Part shown: positions 35,787-45,491 of the stretch, in pieces
Numbering within the stretch: position 1 is the first letter of the stretch
How the letters are laid out: the number at the start of each line of letters is the position of its first letter
Assembly (NCBI GenBank): GCA_016214855.1
Contig: JACRMT010000018.1
Span: forward strand, 1 to 64,000
Length of the DNA stretch: 64,000 nucleotides
Source: Nitrospirota bacterium
Lineage (GTDB): Bacteria > Nitrospirota > Thermodesulfovibrionia > Thermodesulfovibrionales > UBA6898
Reading direction: 5' to 3'
Translations under genes and position numbers: made by a program
Notes under the pieces: model-generated
Databases searched by the model: none
Seen by the model: only the letters and a program-made list of their open reading frames with translations
What the model was told of the DNA's origin: nothing

Positions 35787-36597
35787 GAAATTTTACGGAC
35801 TGACTGCGCGGCCGTTCACCAAGACGCCTGACCCGAAGTTCCTCTTTCTGAGCAGAAGCCACGAGGAGGCTCTGGCGAGGCTCCAGTATGCAGTTGAAGA
35901 GAAGGAACTCATCCTGCTGACCGGCGACGTGGGCTGCGGCAAGACAACGCTCACCAGGGCTCTTATGGACATCCTTGGCGAAAGTTACAAGATCGTGACG
36001 ATCATCAATCCGGTGCTTACGCCTGCCCAGTTCCTGCGTGCCCTCGCAAAGCGGCTCGATATTGATATCCCTTCTGTGTACAAATCCGATCTGCTCGATG
36101 CGATCTATGAAAAAGTATACCAGGAGTATGAGGCGGGCACCTCTATTGTCATCATCATCGACGAGGCCCAGCTTATCCCCAGCAAGGACACGTTTGAGGA
36201 GATCAGACTGCTGACGAATTTCCAGCTTGACAACACGAATCTTCTCAGTCTTATCCTTGTGGGGCAGACCGATCTCAGGAAAAGGCTGAACCATAAGTCC
36301 TATATTCCGCTGAAGCAGCGTATAGGACTCTATTACCATCTCGGACCTATCGGACAGGATGAGATACGGGAGTATGTTCAGCACAGGCTGAGGACCTCAG
36401 GAAGAGAGAATCTGCTGTTTACTGATGAAGCTCTGAAGCTTCTTCACACCTATTCTGAAGGGGTGCCGCGGCTGATCAACAGTATTGCCACTTCTGCGCT
36501 GCTGGACGGTTTTGCACATGAAGCGGTCATTATAGACGCTGCGTTCATTGATGCGGCTGCCCGGGAAATGAGTCTGCATGGATATAGCGAGAATTAG
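35779..36597 (+). CDS. ExeA/GspA-like AAA+ ATPase within the chemosensory operon
   Basis: The 272-residue ATPase starts MYEKFYGLTARPF, the standard start of the ExeA/GspA family, and has Walker A TGDVGCGKTTL, Walker B VIIIDEAQLI and the sensor-type segment LILVGQTDLRKRL. The C-terminal helical lid includes GVPRLINSIATSALL. There is no peptidoglycan-binding or membrane segment, so this is the short cytoplasmic form. It overlaps cheA by 8 bp and cheW by 20 bp, which makes it an integral member. Such ATPases normally serve secretion or surface polymer systems; its presence here suggests the pathway controls such a machine, but that is inference. Confidence 0.87.
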   Translation: MYEKFYGLTARPFTKTPDPKFLFLSRSHEEALARLQYAVEEKELILLTGDVGCGKTTLTRALMDILGESYKIVTIINPVLTPAQFLRALAKRLDIDIPSVYKSDLLDAIYEKVYQEYEAGTSIVIIIDEAQLIPSKDTFEEIRLLTNFQLDNTNLLSLILVGQTDLRKRLNHKSYIPLKQRIGLYYHLGPIGQDEIREYVQHRLRTSGRENLLFTDEALKLLHTYSEGVPRLINSIATSALLDGFAHEAVIIDAAFIDAAAREMSLHGYSEN

Positions 36598-37294
36598 AAA
36601 AAAGGCAAAGGAGCAGGAAGCCGGGAAGCGGTCGGAAGACCGGCCTGCTCCGCCGAATGTTGTTATTGATTCTTCGGTTCAGGAAGAGGTGAAGGCAGAG
36701 ATCCGGGAACAGGGTGTCCCTGAGGAAGATCAGCATCCTGGCCCTGAGACAAAAAATAGTGAACCGCCCGCGCAGGAAGCGTCCGGCAGCGGTACACAAG
36801 CCGACAGCAACGGCCAGTCGGATGATGACAGCCTGGTGGAACTTCTTACCTTCAGTATTGGCGCAGAGGAGTTTGCGTTCAAGGTCAGAGAAGTTGAAGA
36901 GATCCTCAGGCTGCAGAAGATGACAAAGGTGCCGACCATGCATGACTACGTCATCGGCATTACGTCGCTGAGAGGGAAGATCATTCCGGTCCTTGACCTG
37001 AAGGCGCGTCTGAATCTGAAACAGACAGGAGAGGCTCCGGAATACGGGACCGAAGAAAATCCCGGAGGCGGCAGAGAGGCAAAAATACTGATCATAGAAG
37101 GGCCTCAGGGGTTTATCGGCGCCACCATCGACAGGGTTATGGGAGTTGTCAGCGTTGAGAAGGACAGGGTGATCGAGCCGCCTGCGCATCTCAGCGAGGC
37201 TGAAATAAAATATATTGAAGGCATTGTCATTCTCGAAAAGCGGTTCATTTCGGTCCTTCGCGCTGAAGACACGATGACCATCGAGATCGGATAA
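36578..37294 (+). CDS. cheW: CheW-type coupling protein with a charged N-terminal extension
   Basis: CheW links receptors to CheA. The 238-residue product has about 85 extra N-terminal residues, rich in E, K, P and Q and probably unstructured, before a normal CheW domain (VELLTFSIGAEEFAFKVREVEEILR, then VIGITSLRGKIIPVLDLKARL and GFIGATIDRVMGVVSV). The start lies within the ATPase gene. This longer CheW and the short one at 43058 each sit beside a receptor gene, so they may serve different receptors. Confidence 0.9.
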   Translation: MDIARIRKKAKEQEAGKRSEDRPAPPNVVIDSSVQEEVKAEIREQGVPEEDQHPGPETKNSEPPAQEASGSGTQADSNGQSDDDSLVELLTFSIGAEEFAFKVREVEEILRLQKMTKVPTMHDYVIGITSLRGKIIPVLDLKARLNLKQTGEAPEYGTEENPGGGREAKILIIEGPQGFIGATIDRVMGVVSVEKDRVIEPPAHLSEAEIKYIEGIVILEKRFISVLRAEDTMTIEIG

Positions 37295-37304
37295 AGGAGG
37301 ACGT

Positions 37305-40160
37305 ATGCGAGAAAGGCTTGAACTGAAGATCCTCACCGTGGTGATTAGTCTGCTGATCATGGGGATCCTGTCAGCCGGTTTCATGGTGCTGACCATAGAG
37401 AAAAAGAGCCTCTACAGTATCACCGAAGCGAGTCTCGAGTCTACGGCTACCATTATTGCGCAGGACGTTGCCCGCACCATGCTTGACGGAAAGTCTGACG
37501 TTACAAAAGCGATGATGCAGGAATTGAAGGGTCTGAAAAGCATTGAGGAGCTTGCCGTCATTCATTTTGACGGTCATAATGCCTTCAGTACTGATACCAA
37601 GACCAGCGAGAGTGCGGTGATGAAACAGCTGGCAGAGACGAAAAAAGCCTTTTCCGTTCGCGGTGTCAAGACGCTGACCTATTACAAACCGCTTATGAAT
37701 GAGGACCGCTGCAAGACCTGTCATGCAACAGACCCTGCCGTACTCGGTGCGGTGAAAATATCGCTCTCGATCGAAAAAGAATATCATGATGCTGTCGGGA
37801 ATATTATCCTGGTTATCTCGGTAACGATCTTTGCTGCCATCTTTTTCAGTGCAGTGCTTTGGCTTATGATCAGACGGATGGTGATCAAGCCGGTCAAGGC
37901 AGTGGAAGATGCTGCCCAGAAACTGTCCGATGGAGACATGTCCTTTGAGGTCGAGATCAGGAGCATTGATGAGATCGGCAGGGCCAGCAAGGCGATCAAA
38001 CAGTCCCTGTTTTCCCTGTCCGACATCCTGAGAAGGATCAAGGACATTACCAAGCGGGTGAACCATGTGGTGAAGGAAGTGGAGAGCGAGTCCAGAAAAG
38101 TTGTCGAAGGCTCGGTGCTCGAGACCGAGGCGATCACGAACATCTCGTCTTCGATCGAAGAGATGAATGCTGCCATATCAGATATTGCCGACGGCACCGA
38201 GGGCCTGGCCGCATCTGCTGAAGAAACGGCAGCATCCATGGAAGAGATGGTCACGAGCATTGCCGAGATCACGAACAGCACCCAGGACCTTTCGGTTGCC
38301 GTCGAGGCAACATCTTCATCCATAGAGCAGCTCTATGCTACGAGCAAGGAAGTGTCGAACAATTCCGCAACGCTTGCCGGTGCTGCCCAGGAGACCCAGG
38401 CAGCGATCATCGAGATCGCTGCTACGGTAAAGGAGGTCGATCACCGGGCCAAGGAGTCTGCAGTGCTTTCTGAGCAGGTGAAACGTGACGCCTCGACCTT
38501 TGGCATGACATCGATCGGCAAGACCATTCAGGGCATGCAGGACATAAAGGTATCGGTAGAGAAGACCGCTGACTATATCGAAAAGCTGGGAGGCAGATCA
38601 GAGGAGATTGGCCAGATCCTGACCGTGATCGATGATATTACGGACCAGACAACGCTCCTGGCCCTGAATGCGGCTATCCTTGCGGCGCAGGCTGGGGAGC
38701 ATGGCAAGGGCTTTTCTGTTGTTGCCGACGAGATCAAGCAGCTTGCTGACCGCACGTCCATCTCAACGCAGGAGATAGGGAACCTGATACAGTCTGTGCA
38801 GCAGGAAGTGAGCGAAGCCGTTGATGCAATGAAGGATGGCCTCAAGTCGGTGGAGATCGGGTTCAGGGTGACGCAGGAGGCTGCCGATGCACTCAGAAAG
38901 ATCGTGGAAAGTTCCACGAAGTCATCCGAGATGGCTGCCGCAATAGAGCGTTCTACTGCAGAGCAGGCAAAGGCAACCTTTCTTGTGTCCGAGGCAATGG
39001 AGCGGGTGCTCAACATGGTCGGCCAGATCGCCAATGCCATGGCCGAGCAGTCAAGCGGCATACAGCTCATCAAGACGTCGACGGAGAAGATGCGCGATAT
39101 ATCGGGTCATGTCAGGACAGCAACGAATGAACAGTCATTGAACAGCAAACAGATCTCGCAGGCGATCGAAGTTGTCTCTGACAAGAGTCAGCAGATATCG
39201 CGTGCGATCAATGAGCAGAAGCTCGGTTCGAACCAGATCTGGTCGTCAGTCGAGAAGATCAAGGACATTCCCCGGGAGAACAAGGACCGGGCATTCAAGC
39301 TGAACCAGCTGGTAAAAGAGCTGCACAAGGATGCTGAACTTGCCTCTACGGAGATGGGACGGCTGAAGTTCACCGGGGAACAGGCTGTATCCGGCGGCGT
39401 CCTGAGGCTGGGCGTAGTGCCGATCGAAACGCCGGCGCTCATGTTCAAGCACTTCAGTCCGCTTGCCGATTATCTGAGCAGAAAAATGAAGCGGAAGATA
39501 GACCTGAAGGTTGCGGTTGATTTTCAGGGGGCTGTCAGGGACCTCGAGCAGGGCGTTACCCAGTTCTGTTTTATGGGACCTTCGACGTACAGCCTTGCCC
39601 ATGCGAAATTCGGTGCGAAGGTGCTTGTTAAGGCCCTCAATAACGGCAAGCCGTTCCATAAGGCAGCCATCATCACGAGAACTGAAACCGGCATTAACAC
39701 CCTGCAGGACCTCAAAGGCCGTTCCTTTGCCTTTGGGGATATCAATTCGACATCCAGCCATGTGGTGCCCAGGGCAATGCTGTTTTCCGAAGGTATCGAT
39801 CTTAAGGATCTGCTCTATTACAACTATCTGGGCCATCACGATGATGTTTTGAAAGCAGTGCTGAACGGCGATTTTGACGCCGGCGGTGTCAAGGAGAGTG
39901 CTGCGATAAAACATCGGGATATGGGCATCAAGGTGCTCAGGATGTCGGAGGATATCCCTGAGTTCAATTTTACGGTCGCAGCTGACCTTGACGCACAGGT
40001 CCTCGGGGATCTCAAGGCTGCACTGCTGGCACTGAGAGAAGATGACCCGGAGACCAAACCGGTGCTCAAGGCGATCTATGAGAACTACACCGGGTTTGTT
40101 GATGCAGAGGATGAGGATTACAGCAGCATACGCGTTATGATGTCAAAGATAGGTCTGTAA
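37305..40160 (+). CDS. Methyl-accepting receptor with heme-c site and C-terminal PhnD-like domain
   Basis: The 951-residue protein has a membrane helix (about 9-29), a periplasmic sensor region with a CKTCH heme-c motif near residue 137 (MNEDRCKTCHATDPAVLG), a second helix (about 165-187), HAMP and a cytoplasmic signalling domain with the conserved tip (QTTLLALNAAILAAQAGEHGKGFSVVADEI). From about residue 700 a PhnD-type binding domain follows (LRLGVVPIETPALMFKHFSP, then FCFMGPSTYSLAHA). With two membrane helices this last domain should be in the cytoplasm, although PhnD proteins normally work outside the cell. The receptor thus combines a heme (redox or gas) sensor and a possible internal ligand sensor. 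AAAGGAGG precedes the ATG. Confidence 0.88.
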   Translation: MRERLELKILTVVISLLIMGILSAGFMVLTIEKKSLYSITEASLESTATIIAQDVARTMLDGKSDVTKAMMQELKGLKSIEELAVIHFDGHNAFSTDTKTSESAVMKQLAETKKAFSVRGVKTLTYYKPLMNEDRCKTCHATDPAVLGAVKISLSIEKEYHDAVGNIILVISVTIFAAIFFSAVLWLMIRRMVIKPVKAVEDAAQKLSDGDMSFEVEIRSIDEIGRASKAIKQSLFSLSDILRRIKDITKRVNHVVKEVESESRKVVEGSVLETEAITNISSSIEEMNAAISDIADGTEGLAASAEETAASMEEMVTSIAEITNSTQDLSVAVEATSSSIEQLYATSKEVSNNSATLAGAAQETQAAIIEIAATVKEVDHRAKESAVLSEQVKRDASTFGMTSIGKTIQGMQDIKVSVEKTADYIEKLGGRSEEIGQILTVIDDITDQTTLLALNAAILAAQAGEHGKGFSVVADEIKQLADRTSISTQEIGNLIQSVQQEVSEAVDAMKDGLKSVEIGFRVTQEAADALRKIVESSTKSSEMAAAIERSTAEQAKATFLVSEAMERVLNMVGQIANAMAEQSSGIQLIKTSTEKMRDISGHVRTATNEQSLNSKQISQAIEVVSDKSQQISRAINEQKLGSNQIWSSVEKIKDIPRENKDRAFKLNQLVKELHKDAELASTEMGRLKFTGEQAVSGGVLRLGVVPIETPALMFKHFSPLADYLSRKMKRKIDLKVAVDFQGAVRDLEQGVTQFCFMGPSTYSLAHAKFGAKVLVKALNNGKPFHKAAIITRTETGINTLQDLKGRSFAFGDINSTSSHVVPRAMLFSEGIDLKDLLYYNYLGHHDDVLKAVLNGDFDAGGVKESAAIKHRDMGIKVLRMSEDIPEFNFTVAADLDAQVLGDLKAALLALREDDPETKPVLKAIYENYTGFVDAEDEDYSSIRVMMSKIGL

Positions 40161-40185
40161 CGCAGGCCAATAAGGAGACAGGAAT

Positions 40186-41037
40186 ATGAAAACGAATGTG
40201 TCGGGAACTGCGCAAAAGGGAATGATGAACAAAATTGCGGTATTCATGGCTACGGCTCTGTTGATGGTTGCGGGTTCTGCTTCTGCAGGAGAGAAGATCA
40301 CGGTCGCCGGGGCCGGAGGCATGATCTCCCTGGTCACGGAACTGGCCAAAGCCTATATGGCCGAGCACAGGGACACCGTGATCGAGGTGAACCAGAAATC
40401 ACTTGAGTCGAAGGGCGGCATCATGTCAGCAGCAGATGGCAAGGTGGCCATAGGCATGGCTTCGCGTCCGCTCAAGGACGAAGAGAAGAAGCTCGGCATC
40501 TCGGCAGTCGAGATCGCGCGCGTGGCCAATGTGCTCGGCGTCAATAAAAGCATATCCCTGGCGGATATTACGTCAGAGAACGTCTGTAAAATATATTCCG
40601 GCAGGGCAGTGAAGTGGAGTGAAGTTGGCGGGCCGGCAGAACCGATCATGGCGCTGACGAGACAGGATGCCGATGCTACCAAAGAGGTTGTCAGAAAGCA
40701 CATTGCCTGTTTCAGGGATCTGAAGGAGCCGGCCTCTGTGGTCATGGTATCGACCCATGCCGAGATGAACAAGATCCTCTCCACCAGGCCGTTTACGATC
40801 GGCTTTACTGATACCATGGCTGTTGAAGATTCAGCCGGTGCTATCGTATCCCTGAAGCTCGACGGTGTTGCACCAACTTCCGAGAATGTCAGAAACGGCA
40901 AATACAAGATGATCAAGAATATGAACCTTGTGGTGAAGGGAGAGCCGCGAGGTGAGGCAAAGGCATTCATAGACTTTGTCAAGGGACCCAAGGGTACCAA
41001 GATCATCGAGGCGAATAAGGCTGTCGCGGTCAAATGA
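40186..41037 (+). CDS. PstS-like periplasmic phosphate-type binding protein
   Basis: The 283-residue protein has a signal peptide (about residues 13-34, ending SASA) and a PBP-like fold of the phosphate-binding type (VAGAGGMISLVTELAKAYM, then SKGGIMSAADGKVAIGMASRPLKDEE and LTRQDADATKEVVRKH). A strong AAGGAGACAGG site precedes the ATG. No PstCAB transporter genes are near, and its stop overlaps the next receptor gene (ATGA). It is therefore more likely a ligand-presenting partner for a receptor than a transport component. The ligand may be phosphate or a similar oxyanion. Confidence 0.85.
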   Translation: MKTNVSGTAQKGMMNKIAVFMATALLMVAGSASAGEKITVAGAGGMISLVTELAKAYMAEHRDTVIEVNQKSLESKGGIMSAADGKVAIGMASRPLKDEEKKLGISAVEIARVANVLGVNKSISLADITSENVCKIYSGRAVKWSEVGGPAEPIMALTRQDADATKEVVRKHIACFRDLKEPASVVMVSTHAEMNKILSTRPFTIGFTDTMAVEDSAGAIVSLKLDGVAPTSENVRNGKYKMIKNMNLVVKGEPRGEAKAFIDFVKGPKGTKIIEANKAVAVK

Positions 41038-43058
41038 TTTTTAGAAAATCCATAACAGCGAAGTTTATCACTGCGGTGTTTCTCGTCCTGCTGGCCGTCC
41101 AGTCTGCCGGAACCATAGCGTTCGTTCTCTATATCCGTTCATCCTTTCTGGAAGAGATCAACCTGCGCATGAACCGGGCAGCTTCGATCATGGCAGGCGT
41201 GAGCATGGCGCCGCTCCTGAGCTATGATTTTGCCATGATCGATACCTATCTGGATGAAGTGGCAAAAGATGAAGAGATCACCTCCATCCATATTATTGAC
41301 AGCCAGGGCAAAGTGGCCAGAGAGAAGATCAAGACCAACGATACCCACATCAGTTCGCTGAACCCCTTCCATTTCAAAAAGGCCATGATGATCAGCGTGC
41401 CGGTTAATTCCGGCGCCACCAAACTCGGGGAGGTCGCGATCCACTTCACAGGCAAGAGCATTAACGACAATATCAATAAAAGCATGATCATTATCATGGC
41501 CTATCAGGGTATTGCACTGGTGCTGCTTGGATTCGTTATGATCTATTTCTTTAACAGGAATATCAAGAGGCCTGTTCAGACGATAAATAGTGTCGTTGAA
41601 AAGATCACGAACGGCGACCTTACCGCGACAATACCTGACCTTGGTGAAAATGAGATCGGCAGTATTGCGAAGGGAGTCGGAGTTCTCGCGCGACGGCTTA
41701 CGCAGATGATCGCAAAGATCAACGAAACTGCGGCCAATGTCGGTATGGCTATCAAACAGGTCGATCATACATACCGGATCGCAAGCGAAGGGATCAGCAG
41801 TCAGGCTGCTGCAGTGAAGAACGGTATCCGCTCGATCCATCTGGCGAACAAGTCCCAGCGTGAGGTGAGCGAGAGCATCGAAAAGCTCCTGAATTTTTCG
41901 ACGGAAAATGCAACGTCACTTCTTGAGATGAAGGCCACGGCCGAGGAGATGTCGTCCCAGACGCAGCGTCTTTTCCGTTCCACAGAGGATTCCTATTCCG
42001 TGGTGCTCGAGATGTCCCAGACGTCGAAGTCCATATCGGCCAATTCAGGCCAGGCACTTTCTGCCGTAGAGGACACTTCTGCCTCGGTAGAAGAGGTAGG
42101 CGCCTCAGTGCGGGAGGTGGAAGAGCACGCGATCGATTCTTCCAAGATCGCTGATAAGGTGAAGGAGATCACTTCCGGAGACGGTATGATGTCTGTGGTG
42201 AATGCCATTGAGGGCATGGAAAGTATTTCGGTCCAGGTGCAGAAATCTGCAGAGATCATCCAGCGGCTGGGAGCCAGGTCTGTTGATATTGAGAAGGTGC
42301 TCTCGGTCATCCGGGATGTTACTGAACAGACCAATCTGCTCAGCCTGAACGCTGCCATTCTTGCTGCCCAGGCAGGGGAGTATGGAAAGAGCTTCTCGGT
42401 TGTGGCAGATGAGATCCGCGCTCTTTCGGAGCGAACGGCAAGTTCGACACGTGAGATCGGCGGCATTGTAAAAACTATCCAGAAGGACATCAAGGATGCC
42501 GTGTATGCAGTGGATGATGCAAAACTGAAGGTGGATGACGGCAATACCCTTGTGGTAAAGGTCGGCGAGGCACTGCGGGAGATCCTGAATGCGTCAATAC
42601 AGTCCTCGGATATGACCAAGGCGATCGAGCGGGCAACAGGGGAACAGTCACTCGGCCTGTCACAGATCACCAATGCGGTAGACGACATCAGAAAGGTGAT
42701 CGTCAGTGTTACCAAGTCCACCAAGGAGCAGGAAAATGCTCTGAGTTATCTCCTTGAGGGCGTTGGGGACGTGAAAGAGGTTGCTGAGCTTTCGAAGCGC
42801 GGTGCGAGCGAGCAGGCAGAAGGGACAAGGATCATATCGAGGAACATCGAACTTGCCAATGAGAGGATAAATCAGATCAATAATAATGAGCTGAATCAGA
42901 AGAAGGTGAATGCAGAGGTCATTACTTCCATGGAGAATATCAGCAGCATCGGGGTGGTCACCATGCAGAACATGGAGGATGTATCGAATTCTCTTAAAAC
43001 GCTCTTCAGGGAGATCGAAGCCCTGAAGAATGAGATGGAGACCTTCAAGGTCAGCTGA
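41034..43058 (+). CDS. Methyl-accepting chemoreceptor
   Basis: The 674-residue receptor has membrane helices at about 9-29 and 155-177 around a periplasmic sensor of about 125 residues, HAMP, and a long coiled-coil signalling domain whose tip reads QTNLLSLNAAILAAQAGEYGKSFSVVADEI. It overlaps the PstS-like gene by 4 bp and the downstream cheW by one base. The periplasmic region has no heme motif and no recognised named domain. Its position suggests that the PstS-like protein binds it. Confidence 0.92.
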   Translation: MIFRKSITAKFITAVFLVLLAVQSAGTIAFVLYIRSSFLEEINLRMNRAASIMAGVSMAPLLSYDFAMIDTYLDEVAKDEEITSIHIIDSQGKVAREKIKTNDTHISSLNPFHFKKAMMISVPVNSGATKLGEVAIHFTGKSINDNINKSMIIIMAYQGIALVLLGFVMIYFFNRNIKRPVQTINSVVEKITNGDLTATIPDLGENEIGSIAKGVGVLARRLTQMIAKINETAANVGMAIKQVDHTYRIASEGISSQAAAVKNGIRSIHLANKSQREVSESIEKLLNFSTENATSLLEMKATAEEMSSQTQRLFRSTEDSYSVVLEMSQTSKSISANSGQALSAVEDTSASVEEVGASVREVEEHAIDSSKIADKVKEITSGDGMMSVVNAIEGMESISVQVQKSAEIIQRLGARSVDIEKVLSVIRDVTEQTNLLSLNAAILAAQAGEYGKSFSVVADEIRALSERTASSTREIGGIVKTIQKDIKDAVYAVDDAKLKVDDGNTLVVKVGEALREILNASIQSSDMTKAIERATGEQSLGLSQITNAVDDIRKVIVSVTKSTKEQENALSYLLEGVGDVKEVAELSKRGASEQAEGTRIISRNIELANERINQINNNELNQKKVNAEVITSMENISSIGVVTMQNMEDVSNSLKTLFREIEALKNEMETFKVS

Positions 43059-43543
43059 TGTCCAAGTTCACCATATTCAACATAGGCGAGGATGTATTCG
43101 GTCTGGATATCTCCCGTGTGTTCGAGATTCTGCGGGTGCAGAAGATCTTTTCCATCCCCGGGCTCCCGGGATTTCTGACAGGGGTCATGAGCGTGCGCGG
43201 TGCGGTTATACCGGTCATGGATCTCAGGCTGAGGTTCGGAGTGAAGCCCGCAGGCAGGAAGGAAAGGATCATCCTGGTCAGGTACGGCGATGAAAAGATC
43301 GGATTCCTGGTTGATGAGATCCGGGAGATCCTGCGGCTGGACCCGGAAGATATCAGGCCTTCCCCATCCATTTTCAGGGGATTCAAGACAGAGTATCTTA
43401 CCGGCCTTGGCAAGAAGGGAGAGCAGATCATCCTACTGCTCAATATCGACAATCTGCTGACATCGGAAGAGAAGATCTGGCTGAAAGAATCAAAGGAACT
43501 GCTGGAGGATAAAGGTGCAGGAACTGGAAAAACAGCTCAATAG
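43058..43543 (+). CDS. cheW: CheW coupling protein
   Basis: The 161-residue protein is a standard CheW domain (FTIFNIGEDVFGLDISRVFEILRVQ, then FLTGVMSVRGAVIPVMDLRLRFG and KIGFLVDEIREILRL). It starts at the last base of the receptor gene and overlaps the HEAT-repeat gene by 29 bp. It is the second CheW of the operon and lacks the charged extension of the first. Confidence 0.93.
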   Translation: MSKFTIFNIGEDVFGLDISRVFEILRVQKIFSIPGLPGFLTGVMSVRGAVIPVMDLRLRFGVKPAGRKERIILVRYGDEKIGFLVDEIREILRLDPEDIRPSPSIFRGFKTEYLTGLGKKGEQIILLLNIDNLLTSEEKIWLKESKELLEDKGAGTGKTAQ

Positions 43544-45491
43544 CGACAATAATATTGAGGTCAGGCGCCGGGCTGTCGAGCAGATGCGCGGCATGAGAGA
43601 TGCCCAATGCATACCGCTCCTTATCAAGGCCATGACCGATGTGAGCTGGCGTGTAAGGAAGTCTGCGGTTGATATTCTCTTTGGCGAGTATAGCCTGGAT
43701 CAGTACATCGGGGGTATCATCGATCTCCTGTATATCGAAGAAAACGCCGGCGCCAGGAATTCTGCTATCGAAGCCCTTATCAAACTCGGCAGAAAGGCTA
43801 CACCTTACCTTATCGAGGGATTCAAGACCTCGAACCGGGATGTGAGGAAGTTCATCATCGACGTACTCGGAGAGGAGATGGACAGCAGGTCCCTGCCTCT
43901 TATCCTTGATGCGCTCAAGGACGAGGACGAAAATGTCAGGGCAACGGCAGTCGAGCATCTGGGAAAGGCTGGAGAGGTTTCGGTCGTTGATGCGCTGATC
44001 GAGATCCTTGACAGCGGAGACCTCTGGACCGCGTATCCGGCCGCTGATGCGCTCGGCAGAATAGGCAACAGGAAGGCAGTTCCCCATCTTCTTGAGGCCA
44101 TGAAACGGAAGCCTCTTCGTGAGCCCGTGCTGAAGGCGCTGGGTATGCTTGCTGATCCGGCAACACTTGAACCGGTGATCGCGCTGCTTCAGGATGCTTC
44201 AAAGAATATTCAGGAACAGGCCCTGCGAACCATTGAGAAGATGTATCACCATGGGATCAGCGCAGAGGTCATTACCGAAGAATTCAGGCGGATCCTTGGC
44301 GACAAGGCGACAGACCTGCTTATTGCCCATGCCTGGTCAAACAAGAATGAAGTCCGGGTTTCGGCCATCGTGATGCTCGGACTGATGAAGGATGAGGCTG
44401 CGTACGGTCCGCTCCTTGATATATCGCATGAAGAAGAGTATGCAGAAGATGTAAAAGGGGCCTTTGTTTTTATCGGCAGGGACCGTCCGGAGTCGCTTCT
44501 GAAGCTCTTTGACAGCGGCAATCCTCATCAGCTGAGATTCATTGCAGAAGTGGCGGGTGAGGTTGCCTCCCCGGTGTACTATGACATGTTCGCAAGACTT
44601 CTGGACGATGATGACGGGCATGTGCGTTCCATAGCAGCGCGGAGCATCGCACGGCTGAACAAGTCCGATGCGGTCTCCATGCTTTTGACGCGGCTTGCCG
44701 ATCCCTATGAGGATGTGCAGGAAGCAGCCGTTGACGCGCTCGGCATGCTTCAGCAGTATCTTCATCTCCAGGAACTTCTTGCAATGCTGAGGTCAGACTC
44801 TGCTGTTCTCAGGAGGAACGTCGCGCGGCTTCTTGGAAAAATGAAGGCTGACCGGGCAGTGAAAGAGCTCGGCTTTGCATTAAAGGACGAGAAGGTGGCT
44901 GTCAGGAAGGCAGTTGTGGGCGCTCTTTCCCAGATCGGTACCGATGAGGCAGTGCGGTATCTCAAATATGCGCTCACCGATGAGGACCCTGACATCAGGA
45001 TCGCTGCAACCTTGAGTCTCGGCGCGATCGGCGGCGATGATATCCTTGACTCGCTGACCATCCTGACCGTTGATCCTGATAATTTTGTGAGGGTCTCTGC
45101 TGCCAGGGCGCTCGGCATGCTCAAAGACAGGAATTCAATAATTATCCTGGTGCCTCTTCTGCATGACGAAAGCGGCTTTGTGGTCACCACCGCGATCGAG
45201 GCGCTGAAGGCCGTGGGCGGCGAAGAGGCATGCAAGGCCATAGCCGGCATGCTTGCCTCGGGCGATGATGAAGTGAAGCGTACTGCCATAGCTGCTCTTG
45301 GAGATTTCGAAGGAGTAATAGACCTGCTTGTCCCCTTTCTGCGCGATCCTGACTGGGCAGCAAGGATCGCTGCAGTAAAAGCCCTGGGCAGACACAGCCA
45401 GACTGAGGTTCGGATGGAACTTGAGAAACTTCTTGATACCGAGGAAGATCCGACAGTAGTCAAGACCGTGGAGGAGATACTGGGTGTTTGA
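43515..45491 (+). CDS. HEAT-repeat scaffold protein in the chemosensory operon
   Basis: The 658-residue protein consists almost wholly of about 20 helical HEAT/PBS-lyase-type repeats (for example VRKSAVDILFGEYS, VRATAVEHLGKAGE, VRKAVVGALSQIGTDEAV and AARIAAVKALGRHS). There is no catalytic motif, membrane segment or signal peptide. Such proteins bind others along a curved surface. The start is GTG 43515, inside cheW, and its end overlaps cheR by 8 bp, so translation is coupled. Its role in assembling the array or linking it to an effector is unknown. Confidence 0.88.
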   Translation: MQELEKQLNSDNNIEVRRRAVEQMRGMRDAQCIPLLIKAMTDVSWRVRKSAVDILFGEYSLDQYIGGIIDLLYIEENAGARNSAIEALIKLGRKATPYLIEGFKTSNRDVRKFIIDVLGEEMDSRSLPLILDALKDEDENVRATAVEHLGKAGEVSVVDALIEILDSGDLWTAYPAADALGRIGNRKAVPHLLEAMKRKPLREPVLKALGMLADPATLEPVIALLQDASKNIQEQALRTIEKMYHHGISAEVITEEFRRILGDKATDLLIAHAWSNKNEVRVSAIVMLGLMKDEAAYGPLLDISHEEEYAEDVKGAFVFIGRDRPESLLKLFDSGNPHQLRFIAEVAGEVASPVYYDMFARLLDDDDGHVRSIAARSIARLNKSDAVSMLLTRLADPYEDVQEAAVDALGMLQQYLHLQELLAMLRSDSAVLRRNVARLLGKMKADRAVKELGFALKDEKVAVRKAVVGALSQIGTDEAVRYLKYALTDEDPDIRIAATLSLGAIGGDDILDSLTILTVDPDNFVRVSAARALGMLKDRNSIIILVPLLHDESGFVVTTAIEALKAVGGEEACKAIAGMLASGDDEVKRTAIAALGDFEGVIDLLVPFLRDPDWAARIAAVKALGRHSQTEVRMELEKLLDTEEDPTVVKTVEEILGV

